Assembly: GCA_040954595.2 (NCBI GenBank)
Contig: CM082577.2
Location: 5,394,001-5,458,000 of the forward strand
Length of the DNA stretch: 64,000 nucleotides
Direction: 5' to 3'
From: Balanoglossus misakiensis
Lineage: Eukaryota > Hemichordata
The translations under genes and the position numbers were made by a program. Within the stretch, counting starts at the first letter, position 1. Each line of letters opens with the position of its first letter. The notes under the pieces are model-generated. The model ran no database searches and was not told where the DNA came from. It saw only the letters and a list, made by a program, of their open reading frames with translations. Below, piece by piece: positions 12,362 to 24,900 of the stretch.

Positions 12362-15300
12362 TTACTCTGGCTTCTTCTTGCGTCTGAGGAGGGCACCAAT
12401 CTTCTCCAGTATCAGCGAGTAGTACTTGATCAAGATTCCGCGGTGCTTCAGTCCAGGCAACAGTACCAGGGCCACAACTGTAGAAAATGCAAACAAATTG
12501 GGTTGGGTCTGCATATAGAAAACACACTAAAACATTGATTCGTGTGAACAGATATTGTACTGTATTGTATTGTAATATACCAGGGTACTGTACTGTGTAT
12601 TGTATTGTATTGTATTGTATTGTATTGTACTGTACTGTACTGTACTGTACTGTACCGTACCGTACCGTACCGTACCGTACTGTACTGTACTGTACTGTAA
12701 TGGACCAGGGTACTACCGTAATCTATCCTTCGGTTCGACCAGGAAAAAATAATTATTCTTTACAAAAAGACGAAACAATGGGGGTAAAAATGAGTCAAAG
12801 TGCCAGAACACCCCCTCGGACATTTATGCAAATTAGGTTCAAATAGGCTTCATGGTGCGATTGAAAATCAACGACACATTTCGCCACTTGTCCCATTTGT
12901 TGTTCCACATCAAATAAATGGAAGATCCGAGAAAATCCACACTTTTCCAGTTTTTGTACAGTCATCCTATAAGTATAAGCGCTTCTACCGTACCGCCTGT
13001 GAGTCTTACAGCTTTGAAACCAGTGCGTAATATACTAGTAGTAAAAGCATACCGGGATATGGGAACACGCTTTGAGTTGGTCCCTTGGGACAAAGACGTT
13101 TTTAATTTATTCACGCACAGGGATGTATTTTTAGCCAGACAATGGCAAGACCTAGTTGCCTAGCAATTATCACCATGAACTTTGCTACAAGTTTCACTAT
13201 CACTTCCACTGGGCGTCTCAATTTTTTCAGCAGAGCCCCAGCTGCAGTAAGTTCCGACTACCTCAAGGCTTTGCCTGTAGGTTTTGGGGCTCCTCATTTT
13301 ACTGATGACCATCAGCAACAAGGCAAATTGACCGTTGACTAAGCAAGGTGCTAAACATCGCTCTTTTCAGAGGGGTAATTTTACATGCAAGCTCATTAGA
13401 AACTGCCACTTGTATCCCCTCAATTTTCAGCCACCCCCCTGTTACAAAATGACCCCTTTCCTTAATTAACTATTCACGCCTGATTTGAGGTCAGACAAGG
13501 GTCATTCATTCATGGTGGTTTGAGCTCAGGCCAAGGGGAAAACGGGTTACGCGTTTAGCACTAGGCGAAATTTTAGGGGTTGTAAAATAATTAATTATCG
13601 GAAAAATAGTGGGTGGACGAACTAATGGAGTGGTCGAACCGATAGAACGATTACGGTATATACTGTGTATCGTATTGCCACCTACCAAACAAATAAGCCA
13701 GCAGCAGGTTTGGTATGACATTACCAATGAATGCGGCCACACCAAGTATAGTCATCACCATTATGAAATGGTGCTTGGGCTTGTCGGCTTTCAGCTTCTT
13801 CATTGAATTGCAGATTCCTTGGAGGTAACGCTTGGCATCGACCAATGAAATGCAGATGTGCTGAAACTGGCCTTCTTGATCGGGGGTCCTTGCGAAAGGA
13901 GAGAGGAGGTGAAAAAATTGCTGAAATATTTAACCGGCATGATTTCTGGTGTAATCTCTGGAAAATATCCTTATCTGATACAGTCACACAGCAAAAGTTA
14001 GATGATTTTCCAAACTTACCATTCCTTGTTGTCGAACTTATGACTGAGTGTTGGGGCAAGATAATCCAGCAGACACGCTATCATCATGATTAGAGCCACT
14101 GATGTCAGAATGGACGGTTCAAACCACCAGATCTTTCTGTGGAACGTACATGTACATGTATTAAAGCCTGAGTGACTCTAACTTTTGACTGTTTTTTTCA
14201 GTATTTGTCTCCCATGTATCAAGTCTACCTTGATGGCAGGTTCAGGCTTCTCAACAAAGCCTGTGTACAAGAAAAGGTCACTGTTATTGTTGACAAATGA
14301 ATTCAAGGCCAGACTTGAATTCAATTTTTCAACAATAGCAATGTTGATTACTACAAGAGGGCTGCCTTGAAAAATGTATGTTTCTAAAGTGACTGAAAAA
14401 ATGTTATACTTACAAGAAAAGAACTGTCACACCACCCACAAGGATATACGGATAGTATGGTTTCTCCCAAGTCAAAACTTTATTCACTTTGAGCAACAAG
14501 TATCTCCAGTTTTGGAGTGACTTCTCCATATTCTCGATTTCTTCATCCTGAAAGGCAGAAAAGTGTTTTTAAATTATTTTTTTAACTCAAAAGGATATTA
14601 CATATAGTCTAGAACATCAGTTTGTTCCATAAAACTAAAACAGTAATCCAACTGTTCATTTTTTTTAAATTACATTTTCTGATGAGATAAAGATTGTCAG
14701 GATATGATAAGGAGAATACAGAGACGAAAATAAATCCCGAGGGATTTCTGATGCAAAAATAAATAAACCTTCAGTTTTACATTTAATTTGTCTATTTTTA
14801 ATCTTAATTACCAGTATATTTGTAAACAGATGAGACATCCAAATTCACTAAAATGTCAAACAACAGATATATAAATTGCCAACAAAACAACGTAATAAAA
14901 GCAAAATATGACTCAGAGTCAGAAGCCAAAAAAAATGAAAGATTTTTTCATTGTTTATCATTTATAACCAACTATTTTAGGCATAGTATACTCATATATG
15001 TTTTTTAAGGTCAAACTGGCAGCAGATGTTATTCTATGATGAATTTGTTGGATTAGTAAGAATATGATCAAGGATATTCATAATGTGCAGTAGTGCCAGG
15101 ATAACTCATGATCGTGTTGCTACAGTACCAGCCAAAACCTCTAGCTGCAACACTGCACCAAATTATCATTTGCATCGAATAAACGATCCAATCCGAGAGG
15201 GATCAGTCACGTCCGCACATAATGACACGAAGTAAACAACATAAACATGGCACGGTGCGTCTTTTGTCAATCATAAACGTAATGAGGATCGGAAGTTTGT

Positions 15301-15602
15301 TAAGGATCGGATCCAATGTATTGACAACAACACTACAAAGGCCCGGCGGTTGACAAATGCCAAATTAACACAATAGAGCAGTGACCGTTATGTAACTGAC
15401 TCCTGCAATAAACGTTGCCAATGTTGTTAATATTTTTTACACAGACATCAGAACAAAATAAGTGTCTGAAAGACCCTATAATGTAAGCTACATTCATCAT
15501 GGGCCTGTTTTTACACACTTTCGAATCACAGAGAAATACGAATGGTAAAATTTAACTTACTTTTTGTTGATTTACAGTAACGTTATCCATTTCTGCCGCC
15601 AT
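12362..15602 (-). CDS. ARL6IP1: ARL6IP1, reticulon-like ER-shaping membrane protein
   Basis: ER membrane protein with two hydrophobic hairpins. In vertebrates it binds ARL6, shapes ER tubules and affects apoptosis and ER-phagy. Complete: 203 aa, the same length as human. Five coding exons in phase: 15602-15561, 14547-14414, 14136-14020, 13888-13686 and 12477-12362. Seen: a short acidic N-terminus, NWRYLLLKVNKVLTWEKP, the first hydrophobic pair (about 44-60 and 66-87), DYLAPTLSHKF, NKEWTPDQ (vertebrate NKWTTEQ), QHICISLVDAKR, KADKPKHHF, the second hydrophobic pair (about 135-175) ending VLLPGLKHRGI, and the basic C-terminus RRKKKPE. The exon starting at 13888 uses a CAAG acceptor with a purine-interrupted pyrimidine tract but joins in frame. 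It is divergent with PDPK1. Confidence 0.95.
12548..12703 (+). repeat. Pentanucleotide microsatellite with block-wise variants
   Basis: Within the last ARL6IP1 intron. Units run as a block of GTATT, then GTACT, then GTACC, then GTACT again. A shorter GTATT/GTACT copy precedes it around 12555-12600, separated by CAGGGTAC-like sequence that recurs at about 12707-12715. Confidence 0.85.
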
Positions 15603-15605
15603 CTT
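15590..15605 (-). promoter_or_regulatory. YY1-like element over the ARL6IP1 start codon
   Basis: On the minus strand the start context reads GAAGATGGCGGCAG. AAGATGGCGGC is the classic YY1 core-promoter motif, which often overlaps the initiation codon of housekeeping genes. It also supports this ATG as the start. Binding is inferred from the motif only. Confidence 0.5.
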
Positions 15606-15979
15606 CTCTTTTTACAGTGACGCAATATTTTTGTTTACTTTCTAATGTTCGTCGGATGGTGGCGCATGCGATAATCCAAATTTCCGGTAAATTTTGGACA
15701 AAACCAGACTATCCCGAGCTTTAAAAATAGTTCTAACCCAGACTTGACTTGTAAGCGGTCTAGTAAGACTGATCATGGGTCAATAAACGTGCACAACTTT
15801 CTTCATTTTGACAAAAAATTCATAAAAATTTCTCTTCATTGCCCACAGATGGCGTTTACTGGCGGAGATTTAACCTTTGACCGACATGCGCTGTTTTTCT
15901 CGCCGACAAGTTTGTCTAAAAATGGCAGCGCCCAGATTATAAAGTACAACCGGACAATTTCCCCTTCAAATATTACATT
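15603..15979. promoter_or_regulatory. Shared divergent promoter of ARL6IP1 and PDPK1
   Basis: 377 bp lie between the two start codons. Visible: an NRF1-like core GCGCATGCG at 15662-15670, an ATF/C-EBP-like TGACGCAA at 15618-15625, and a second ATGCGC half site near 15886. No TATA box stands out. CCAAT-like sequence is weak. The shared-promoter role follows from orientation and spacing. Confidence 0.65.
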
Positions 15980-18900
15980 ATGGCGAGCACAAACGGAGAG
16001 ATAGTAAGTACGGTACTCTATTTTATATATTTTCCTTCCACTCTGTGTCGCAGAAAATCGTATAAATGCGTTTGATCGCGCGTAATAGTGTAGTGCGTCG
16101 TTGTCTTGTTTACCGAGTTCTATGTGTTTTCGGTCATTGTCCCAGAGAGACCAGACAGACGTCGACACATTAAAAATGTTCGTTAATGAAATATGGCAAA
16201 ATTCCAACTCAGCCATTGAAGAAAAACAAGTATTTTATTTCCATTGGCTAAATGGTTCACCTTTGGAAGTCGTTTCTAACTGACTTTCCTTGATGAAATA
16301 TTCCCATGATATTTATTTCCTTGACCGGTCTTTTTCGCAATGGGTTACTCAGCCGACTGGAAATTTCGAACGGTTCGCCGTTGAAGGTAATATGTCGAAT
16401 GTCAAGTTGAATTTCCAGGAAAATAAGGCATTTTCTTTTAATTTTTTATTGAAGCGCATGAGCAATGTAACTTTGATCTGAGATGGAGGCTATACTGTGG
16501 ATGTAATACAACGATCCGAAATAAACCTCTTTGTAAATGTAATAATATCATTCGTTGACAGATTTTTTTTACAGAAAAACAAAGTGCATCCGCTTAGTTA
16601 CGTAAGAATGTCACGATCACAAAAGCAGTGTTTGGTTGGATTAATTAATAGATGTTTTCCGGGTCAGTTATTGTATCAAGCTGGCAAGTAATTCACGCCT
16701 TTGTCGGCCCATCACCAGCGCAGTGGCCCAACCATTGCCTCACCCAGGTCACGCCGGATGTAACTGTAAGAGCACATAACAACTGCGGGGAGACGTCCAA
16801 TAAATTCGTGTGTGGTAATTGGCATTGTTTAAACTCGTCTGCGAAAACTCAAAGCGATAAGAATGTGTACCGGAACTGCAAGGTCATAAACTACAGTCTT
16901 GTCTTTTTCCACACTAAAATTGATGTAAGGAAAAAAAAAGTGAAACTTTGCCAAGGATTTTACATCCACAACTCACATTACATACTAAAACATTTGTGAG
17001 TGAAATAATAATAAAAGTGTATTTCCCACACAATTTTTAATCAGTACAATTTTTGATGAATACATTCTTGTATAAAATGAGGCTCCTCCAGAGAATTATG
17101 TGGTCCAAAGTAACAGGCAATCTAACAGACACTGATATAAATTCTCAAGGACTTTGTCAGATGTTAGTGTGTGGTCTTTATTTAGCTGTGAAAAATTTTC
17201 CCTCTCGTGTCCCTGTCAAAATCACTGTTCATTAACAGATCAGTGAATCAGATGTACACATCTTAGACCATTCCCAGAAAAAGCCGTTTTTTTCCCCTGC
17301 TGCTGCTGATCCTGAGTTTTGTTCTTTCGCTTTGCTTTCATTCCAATTCTATTTCCCTCCTGGTTTCATTGAGACGGTGACTTTCCTTTCCATTCAGTCG
17401 ACTGACTTTCAAGGTCACCCAAAGCACGTTTTTTTGTATTGTTAATGGAATGCATGGCAGCTGCCTTCTAATTTTTTTTTTACTAGAGCCTGTTGCGGTG
17501 TTATCCCCCTCGTAAAAATATTCCAATATCTGATCCCATTGAGACACATTTACAGGAGTCCTTGAGAGATGACTGTTAGGATAGTGAGTATCAAAAGTAA
17601 CAAATAAAAATGAACTCTTTTCCCCCAGACAACTTCCCTGTGTGTCAGTGTTCAGTTGTGTGGCTCTCACATGGTTTGAACATAACATGTGTGCATAACT
17701 AAACAGTAACTAATTCCAAGAAACAGATCAAATAATTCTGGAGAAGATTCTGTTGGTACATTTTTTTTTTAATATTGGAAACCTAATTCCCTTGACTGGC
17801 CCCTACAGATTAGCAGGTTGTTGTTTTTTTCAGTGACAAAGGTGTTTAAATTGATGAGTCAGTGCTGAAGCCAAAGCATTATAGGACCCAGTGCAGTATT
17901 GGAGCGTCAGAAACAATGGATTGTGAAGCTCACATCAATTAACAGTACACACACTTAAAATATTGATTTGTATCCTGTAATTTTTGTTCCGTTAATCAAC
18001 AAAAGTTTTCATCATAATAATACATGTAATACTACTAATAATATGAATCTCATATAACTTGAAAATGTGTGTGTGTATGAAGTTTTGCTAAAGAGGAAGA
18101 AATGAAGACAATTTACTTCAAAAAGAGAAATATTGATACCAGAAAACAAATTTCTGATATCCTGTTCTCCCTCAAAAATTAATTATGAATACCTTGACTC
18201 AAGTCCTGCACCTCACCATTAGTCATCCTTTAAAAATATATTAACAGATTCCGAATTTGTGTTATATTGGCATTGGCATTTTCTTACATGTACATGTACA
18301 AAAAGTATTCCTGGACTCCTCTGTGTATTTTTTTTTTTTAATCCTGCAAGTTTAGACTTAGTGCATGTGTGATTCATTATGGTCAGGCAGCCGCAGACAC
18401 TGTATGTTTGCCACTGAATGAATGGTTATCTAGATGACTCATTATCAGCCAACGTGGAAGTATTTCTCAACGCCCCGAATAAGAGCATGAAATTATTATG
18501 ATGAAACAGGCGCCTGAAGTTAGTGTTCTTCTTTAGCGATTCCTGGAATCTCATTAATAAATGAGCCGATGATCTTTGAGAACTTTCAACTGCTGTGTAC
18601 TTTTTGTATGTTTTTTTCACATTTCTGTCATTCATGTGTACGTGTATAGCCATGTAAAATTATCCATTTGCCGAGTCACTCTGAATCATCCTAATATTTC
18701 AGTTACCTGCACACACACACACACAGTCAGTGTGCTTTTTTGGCAGAAATTCACATTCGGACATATATAATCCATACATTGTGTTTGTGGATATCGAATG
18801 TGTGTTTGTGCATTCGTACCACCATTTCAGATAATTCCCAATATTCCTCGTTCTGCGACAAGAAGGATGCTAAGAGCCCCACACCCTCCTGAACAACTCT

Positions 18901-21900
18901 TTGGTGAACAAAACACTTTCTGTCATTTCCTGGAAAATTTCGATGATTGAGCATGTAAATTTCATCATTATGATAACTGCATGTAATGAGAGGACAGTCT
19001 CATTGTATATCGTACGTGTACGTGTACCCATCAATTGAAAATAACACTTCAGTTGTAATTAACCTATAATTTTATGCTGTAAAATACTTTCTCGATATTT
19101 AATCCAGCACATCATGGAAATGATGGTATCAGTATTGGTTCATTATTTATATAAAAGAGACATAAACACAAGATATTTTAAAAAATAAATTTATTTATTG
19201 CCGGATTTAGCAGAGACACTGTGCAGGTGTGTGTTGTGAATGAAGCAGACAGCGAAGGCTAATGTAGTGTCTGGCCATGAATCCCTAGAGGGGTTCAGTT
19301 ATCATCCTGTCATGGGTGAATGTAGCTGTATATGTCTGTTCTTATTAAGGTAGAATGCACCTCGAAAATCAAAGTTTTAAACTTTCTCTCATATTTTGCT
19401 CAGAACAATTATAGATTATTCTCGTTTAATTTTGAGAATAGAAATTTGGGGTCACCGTGCGAAATTTTTAATAAGAGAGCAAAATTTTGCCTAATTGTCT
19501 CAAATTGGAAAATCAAAATGGCCGCCAATCTCTGTGTTAAGTCTGTGGAGAAAATCAAATGTAGCAGTTGTCAAGGAGACAAGATGGTGAGCTATGTTCT
19601 CTACTTTGTACCAACCCTAGTTCAACAATGTACCATCCACATATTACCCTGAAACAAATGGATATATCCCCCCCCCCCCACCCCGATCAGGTTTATATTT
19701 TCTTAGCAACCAGTTACCTGCATATTATAGTTGTAAAAACCGCAGCTGGATCAGTTTTGCCACCGAGACCTAGCGTGTGTTGTGTACACAGAGAATGAAT
19801 CTTAAGCTGCCCTGAAGTGCATTTGTGCCATAAATTAGTTTCATTCATCACTGGTGTCTTCAGATCTCGGGGAATTCCCTGTCACATAAAGAACTGTATA
19901 AATAGCTTCTGAGCATGTACAGTGCGTATCATAAAATATTATTCCCTGAACTTTATGTAGACATATACAGGAAGTTAGATGTATGGATTTTTACATCAAG
20001 TGAGCTTGCAATACTATACTTGTAATTGTGTTGCCACTTTTTTTTTTTTAATCGCACACAAAAAGATGGATTTGGACCCAACCATGATGTTGACAGGGTT
20101 GGAAGAACTTTATATCTACTCGTTTTAAAATTGCAATGCCTTTTCTTAGAAGAAAGCAATTTTATGTGAAGGGCCATTCCACTCCAATTCTGAAAATAGT
20201 GCTATCTTGGTTTGTATTAAAAGGTCGCCATGCTGCCGTCACCCAGTTAATTAAATCAAGTGGTGACTAGAGCGCCATCTTGAGGCAAAGAAACAGGACT
20301 ACACAGGGGTTTTTTGTCAAGCAAGTTTTAATCTGTCTGTGACTTGACAGCACTGCAGACAAAGTGATTTATCTGAATTTTGCAAAATTCTGAATAATAG
20401 AGTATGGTTTATGTGTGCTCAGCATCTGTGTACACAATGATGTCTAATCACAGGACAGATTAAATTGGTTTAAAATGTGAAATACATATACATGTATCTC
20501 GAAATGTGGGTAATTATGTATATCAATGTTTTCAATAATACATGTTGTAGATAAACAGGCAGAGTGACAGACAGCAGGCAAGCATTAGGGGATAGTCATG
20601 ATTTTATTGAAATAGTTTTACAGATAATGTGTACTGAATGAGAACAAAATTTCTGGGGTTTTCAATTTTTACTGTAGTTATAAATACAGTATACATACTT
20701 GTGACAGACCGTTGAAGAAGATGCCTTTTCCCTTTCCAATCAGTTTCAGAGTACAGCTTCTATTTTCATCCTGTTTTGTGTTATATTATTAGATCAGTTT
20801 TGCCTTTGTAAACAGCGTTTCATCTTGTGATGATTATGCCACAGTGTATACTGTTAGAGTGCACAGATAAGTGTGTAAATCTATGCACTTGTCTGATTGC
20901 ATTCTCCGATTTCTGTTTTATGAAGTGTGTCGTCTGTTCCAGCGAGCAGGAAAACGTGTGAAATACAAGTTGTTGTGTTAACACAACTTTCTCACATGTT
21001 CACCCTTGTAAATTCCATATCCATAGCAACCAAAACAACAAGGAAACTGGAAAACAAGGAGGCTCTTCTGCACATGCTCAGAGGTGCACGTAAATCCTCT
21101 CCAGTGATTGGATAGCGAGTGAGTGGGGGGACGGGTCACATGACTGGTTGTTGTTTACAAAATCGCTCACTCATTGTCATATGTGTTACGTTTGAGTTTC
21201 CAGTCCCCCGCCTCTGTATGATAATCATACAGAAGATGATTGATGGGGATTACTGGCACAAATGATAACATATTCATGTGCGTGGGCTGTCGAGTCTTCA
21301 TAAAGAGGAATCATGTTTGAATAGACTTGCCCATGTCCAACAAACAGCGATGCACGTGTATCAATCTGTCATTGTGCTACCATTGGCCGTAGACTGCATG
21401 CACAGTGAGCTGAACTGATTCACACAAGGTGGGTTTTTGAGCTTGTCACTGTCAGGTTATCCCGTTGCACGATTTTTCTGTTGACTTTATCATGGTGCAG
21501 ATGTACGTGCCAGATATCTTCGCATATATATCTCTGGTTTGTATAGTTAGTTTCGCTGTTTTCATTTGTGGCCAAGTTGACCAAAACTTCCTGTAACAAA
21601 CAGGGCAGGGGAAACAGATCAGAGAACATGGTGAAATCTCATGCTGGTGTGACTCTTCTGAATCTGAAAAGGTGAATAACTGTCCGAGGGACGTGTCTGT
21701 ATATTGTGCGTCGGAGGTTATCTGAGCGGATGCATTGTTGAACAGAAGTGAGATTTTTAATAGTGCAAAGAATGTCGTGAGACACGGTGCAGATTGGTTT
21801 TCTATTTCGTTGGCAAACTTTGTGCATATCAAGGTTATCCTAGCAGGGTAGCTTCAGCTGTGTTTTTACGCGTACAATGCCAGCTGAGAAAAACAGTACA

Positions 21901-24900
21901 GAGAGGGCATCAGTTGGCTGTCTTCCAGACTTTTCTGTCTGTTTTGTGTCAGTTTGAAAAAATTACAAAGTGTGAGTTTCTGTGCATGCCTGATAGTAAT
22001 GTTGAGGAAGGGAAATTTTTAGCTCCAATCATTTAGAAGATGTCGCTGATGTATGCCATGTGGATGGATACTTTGCCTATCATATGCGTCATGCAGTGTT
22101 ATTGCTGAACACTTTAGTTGGTTCCAATGCACAGCCTACGTTGTGAATTTTTGTCGGCTTCTTTCAAGCATAGATACACACCCCTGAGCATGGTACAGAA
22201 GAAACATACTATACACAGGCTGTGTAACTATCACTGGCAGTTTTCTACAGCACCCAATCTGCAAAAAAAGCCTCTTATCACCACTTTCTTTCTTCTTTTT
22301 TTTTTGCTCTATCAGGTAGACGATCTCACAGTTACCGCACAATCCAATCCAGCCAGTCGTAGTACTATGAAACCCACAGAATCATCATCGTCGTCGTCAT
22401 CATCATCGAATATACAATCAGGCCAAATGACAAATGTACAGAATGATCCCAAAGTCACGGGCCAAAAACAACCGCAGCAGCAGCAAATAAAGAAGAAGAA
22501 AGTTAGCGACTTCAAATTTGGCAAAATCATCGGGGAGGGATCATATTCTGAGGTGAGTAGGCTGGATGTTGGGCGTCTGGGATCAGAGCTTCACCCAGTG
22601 GAAGTGGTGACTAGACTAGATGTGTTATGAGATGAACTGTCACTTCAAATTTGTCCTGTTTTGACAATTACAAAAAAACACTAATTACATATAAAACCTG
22701 CATTTAAATTGTATACAGCCACAGATGTATTATCCCTCATTAAAATTATTACGTAGCTATCAATCCATTACATACAGATTGTGACCTGTACTTTTGGATA
22801 TACTACTGAAAGTTCAGCCATATCTCTCTTTCAGTAGTGTTGTATCCAGTGAAAATAAAGGTCGATTTTCTCTGAGTTATGATGCAAATGTTTACCCACT
22901 GGAAGATTAGTTCAGTCTATAACTTCCATTTTAATCACTCCATATTTACATGTACACACAAAGTTGCTTGCAAAACAACAACTGTCTTTATGTCATCATA
23001 ATTTCCAGGACATATAAAACATTTATGGGCCATTAATTTATAAATGAAAAATAATCATGTATTGTTAGTACGAAGAGCTTTGTCACTACGCATAAGTAGT
23101 TTTTAATGGAGACAAGCGTACGACGATTTGCTATCAAAGTACAAGAAGCGCCCTTGGGTGTGACACCCCCGTAACTCGAAGGTAATAGTGTTGTTTTATC
23201 CGAGTATGGAATATGATTTTTTTGCAGACTATCATTTCAAGGTTGTTTTTAGTATCATCCAGAGTTGACAGTTGAATCGGAGGACTCCTCTTAATGTTTT
23301 ATTCACAAACCCTGCTCTGCGTACTGACTCATCCCTTCCATCTACTTGGAAAATACTGCAGGGCGAGATTGGAAAGTTTTAAGTGTTTACGTTGTATCAA
23401 TTCATCCTCTGGAAATGTACAGGTTCCTCCCTCCCAAGGCTCTTAATCTGTTGTTTGCTGAAAACTTTGGTGTTTGTCGCTGTTTGTCGGTGTAGTTTCT
23501 GCACGAACCACAACCCGAGCTGTCGTCTCATTGGTGGAATTGTGATAGGCGACGTTTTCCTTACAAATCTGGCCATAGAGGGCACTGTCAAGCATGAAAA
23601 AATGATTAGTAGTGATTGCAAAACTTGGCCTGCATGTTGAGAAACACAGGAAGAAAACCGCATGGCCTTATTTCTCCAAAACTTCTCCTTTCTATATATA
23701 GTCATTTGTCTGTCGGTGCTCTCAGCAGCAAATTCATTTGACTTTACCCCGGGGCTTTTTCCGCCAAGTTTCCTTGTGTAATTGAGCATCTTCAGTAGCT
23801 GCTGCAGACTACATATATGTGCGTGGTGGGGGCGAAAAGTTGTATATGTACTACAGAGAAACCATATTAATGAGATTGACTTGCACCAGAAGATTTCACC
23901 AGTGGGCCAAAATATACACAATAGGCTCATGCGGAGACTCGCTGCAAGTAGAAAATAAAAGTGGAATGCAATCATTCAGAAAGGAGATGGGTGTTAACTG
24001 TTTGTACCAGCTGGTGATGCCGGTCGATGGCATTGACGGTGATATTTATCCGTACAAAGCTATTTTCTCAGCTCAGTGCCGGATCACATAGTGGTACAGC
24101 CTTTCACAAATCGGCGGGTGGACCTTACCCATCTGCAGGGGTTTGCTCAGATTTAGGGGAAGCTATTGAAACCAGGTCAGACAGAGTTGAAATTGTGATA
24201 ACGTTATTTTTGCCCAAAGTATTTTTTTATCACACATCTATGAGCAAGGCAGTGATCACAGGGGAAAAGATCTAGGCTACTTAAAATTTGTCAAGGCAAC
24301 GTACATGTTTACATGTACAATAATTTACAGGATATTAAAAATAGTGCCACTGGTTTAGTGAAACTAGGTGTATTATGTGTACCCTGTCCTGTATATGGCT
24401 CTGTTTTGTAAGAGACTGAAACTACTACATGTTTGTATTTCAGAGATCATTTCCTCCCCTGATAGGGTTAGTGGAATCTGAAGTGTAGTGGTGTTGTAAT
24501 TCATGTACCGTGGGGAAGGGGGGGGGGGGGATTTGTACAGTGGCCGCTGGCCCATATTTCTCAGTCACAGCTCTTATTATTTGTGCTGTAGTTGACAGAA
24601 AATAAAACACATTTTCTTTTCTTTTTTCTTCCGGAAAGGTTGTCTTAGCAACGGAAATAACAACCAAGAAAGAATATGCAGGTAAGTGGAGTTTTTCAGT
24701 GAATTTCAATCAACTCTTGATATTTATCATACGGTTTTATTGTGGTAAGAATTCTGGCATCTCAAAATGCAGCACCTGTCATGGCCAAGTCCTTCCCTTT
24801 GATTTAAATTTTACTGAATTTTTGTGTGTGTGTTTTTTTTGTAGTTAAAATTCTCGAGAAGAGGCACATTTTACGAGAAAAGAAAGAAAAGTATGTTCAT

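Noticed and set aside
17338-17688. 116-codon minus-strand open frame in PDPK1 intron 1
   Set aside because: No recognisable motif, AT-rich composition; likely chance.
23397-23975. 192-codon minus-strand open frame
   Set aside because: No recognisable family, no promoter or splice context, inside PDPK1 intron 2.
24639-24652. X-box-like GTTGTCTTAGCAAC
   Set aside because: Lies within PDPK1 coding exon 3, encoding VVLAT, so coding constraint explains it.
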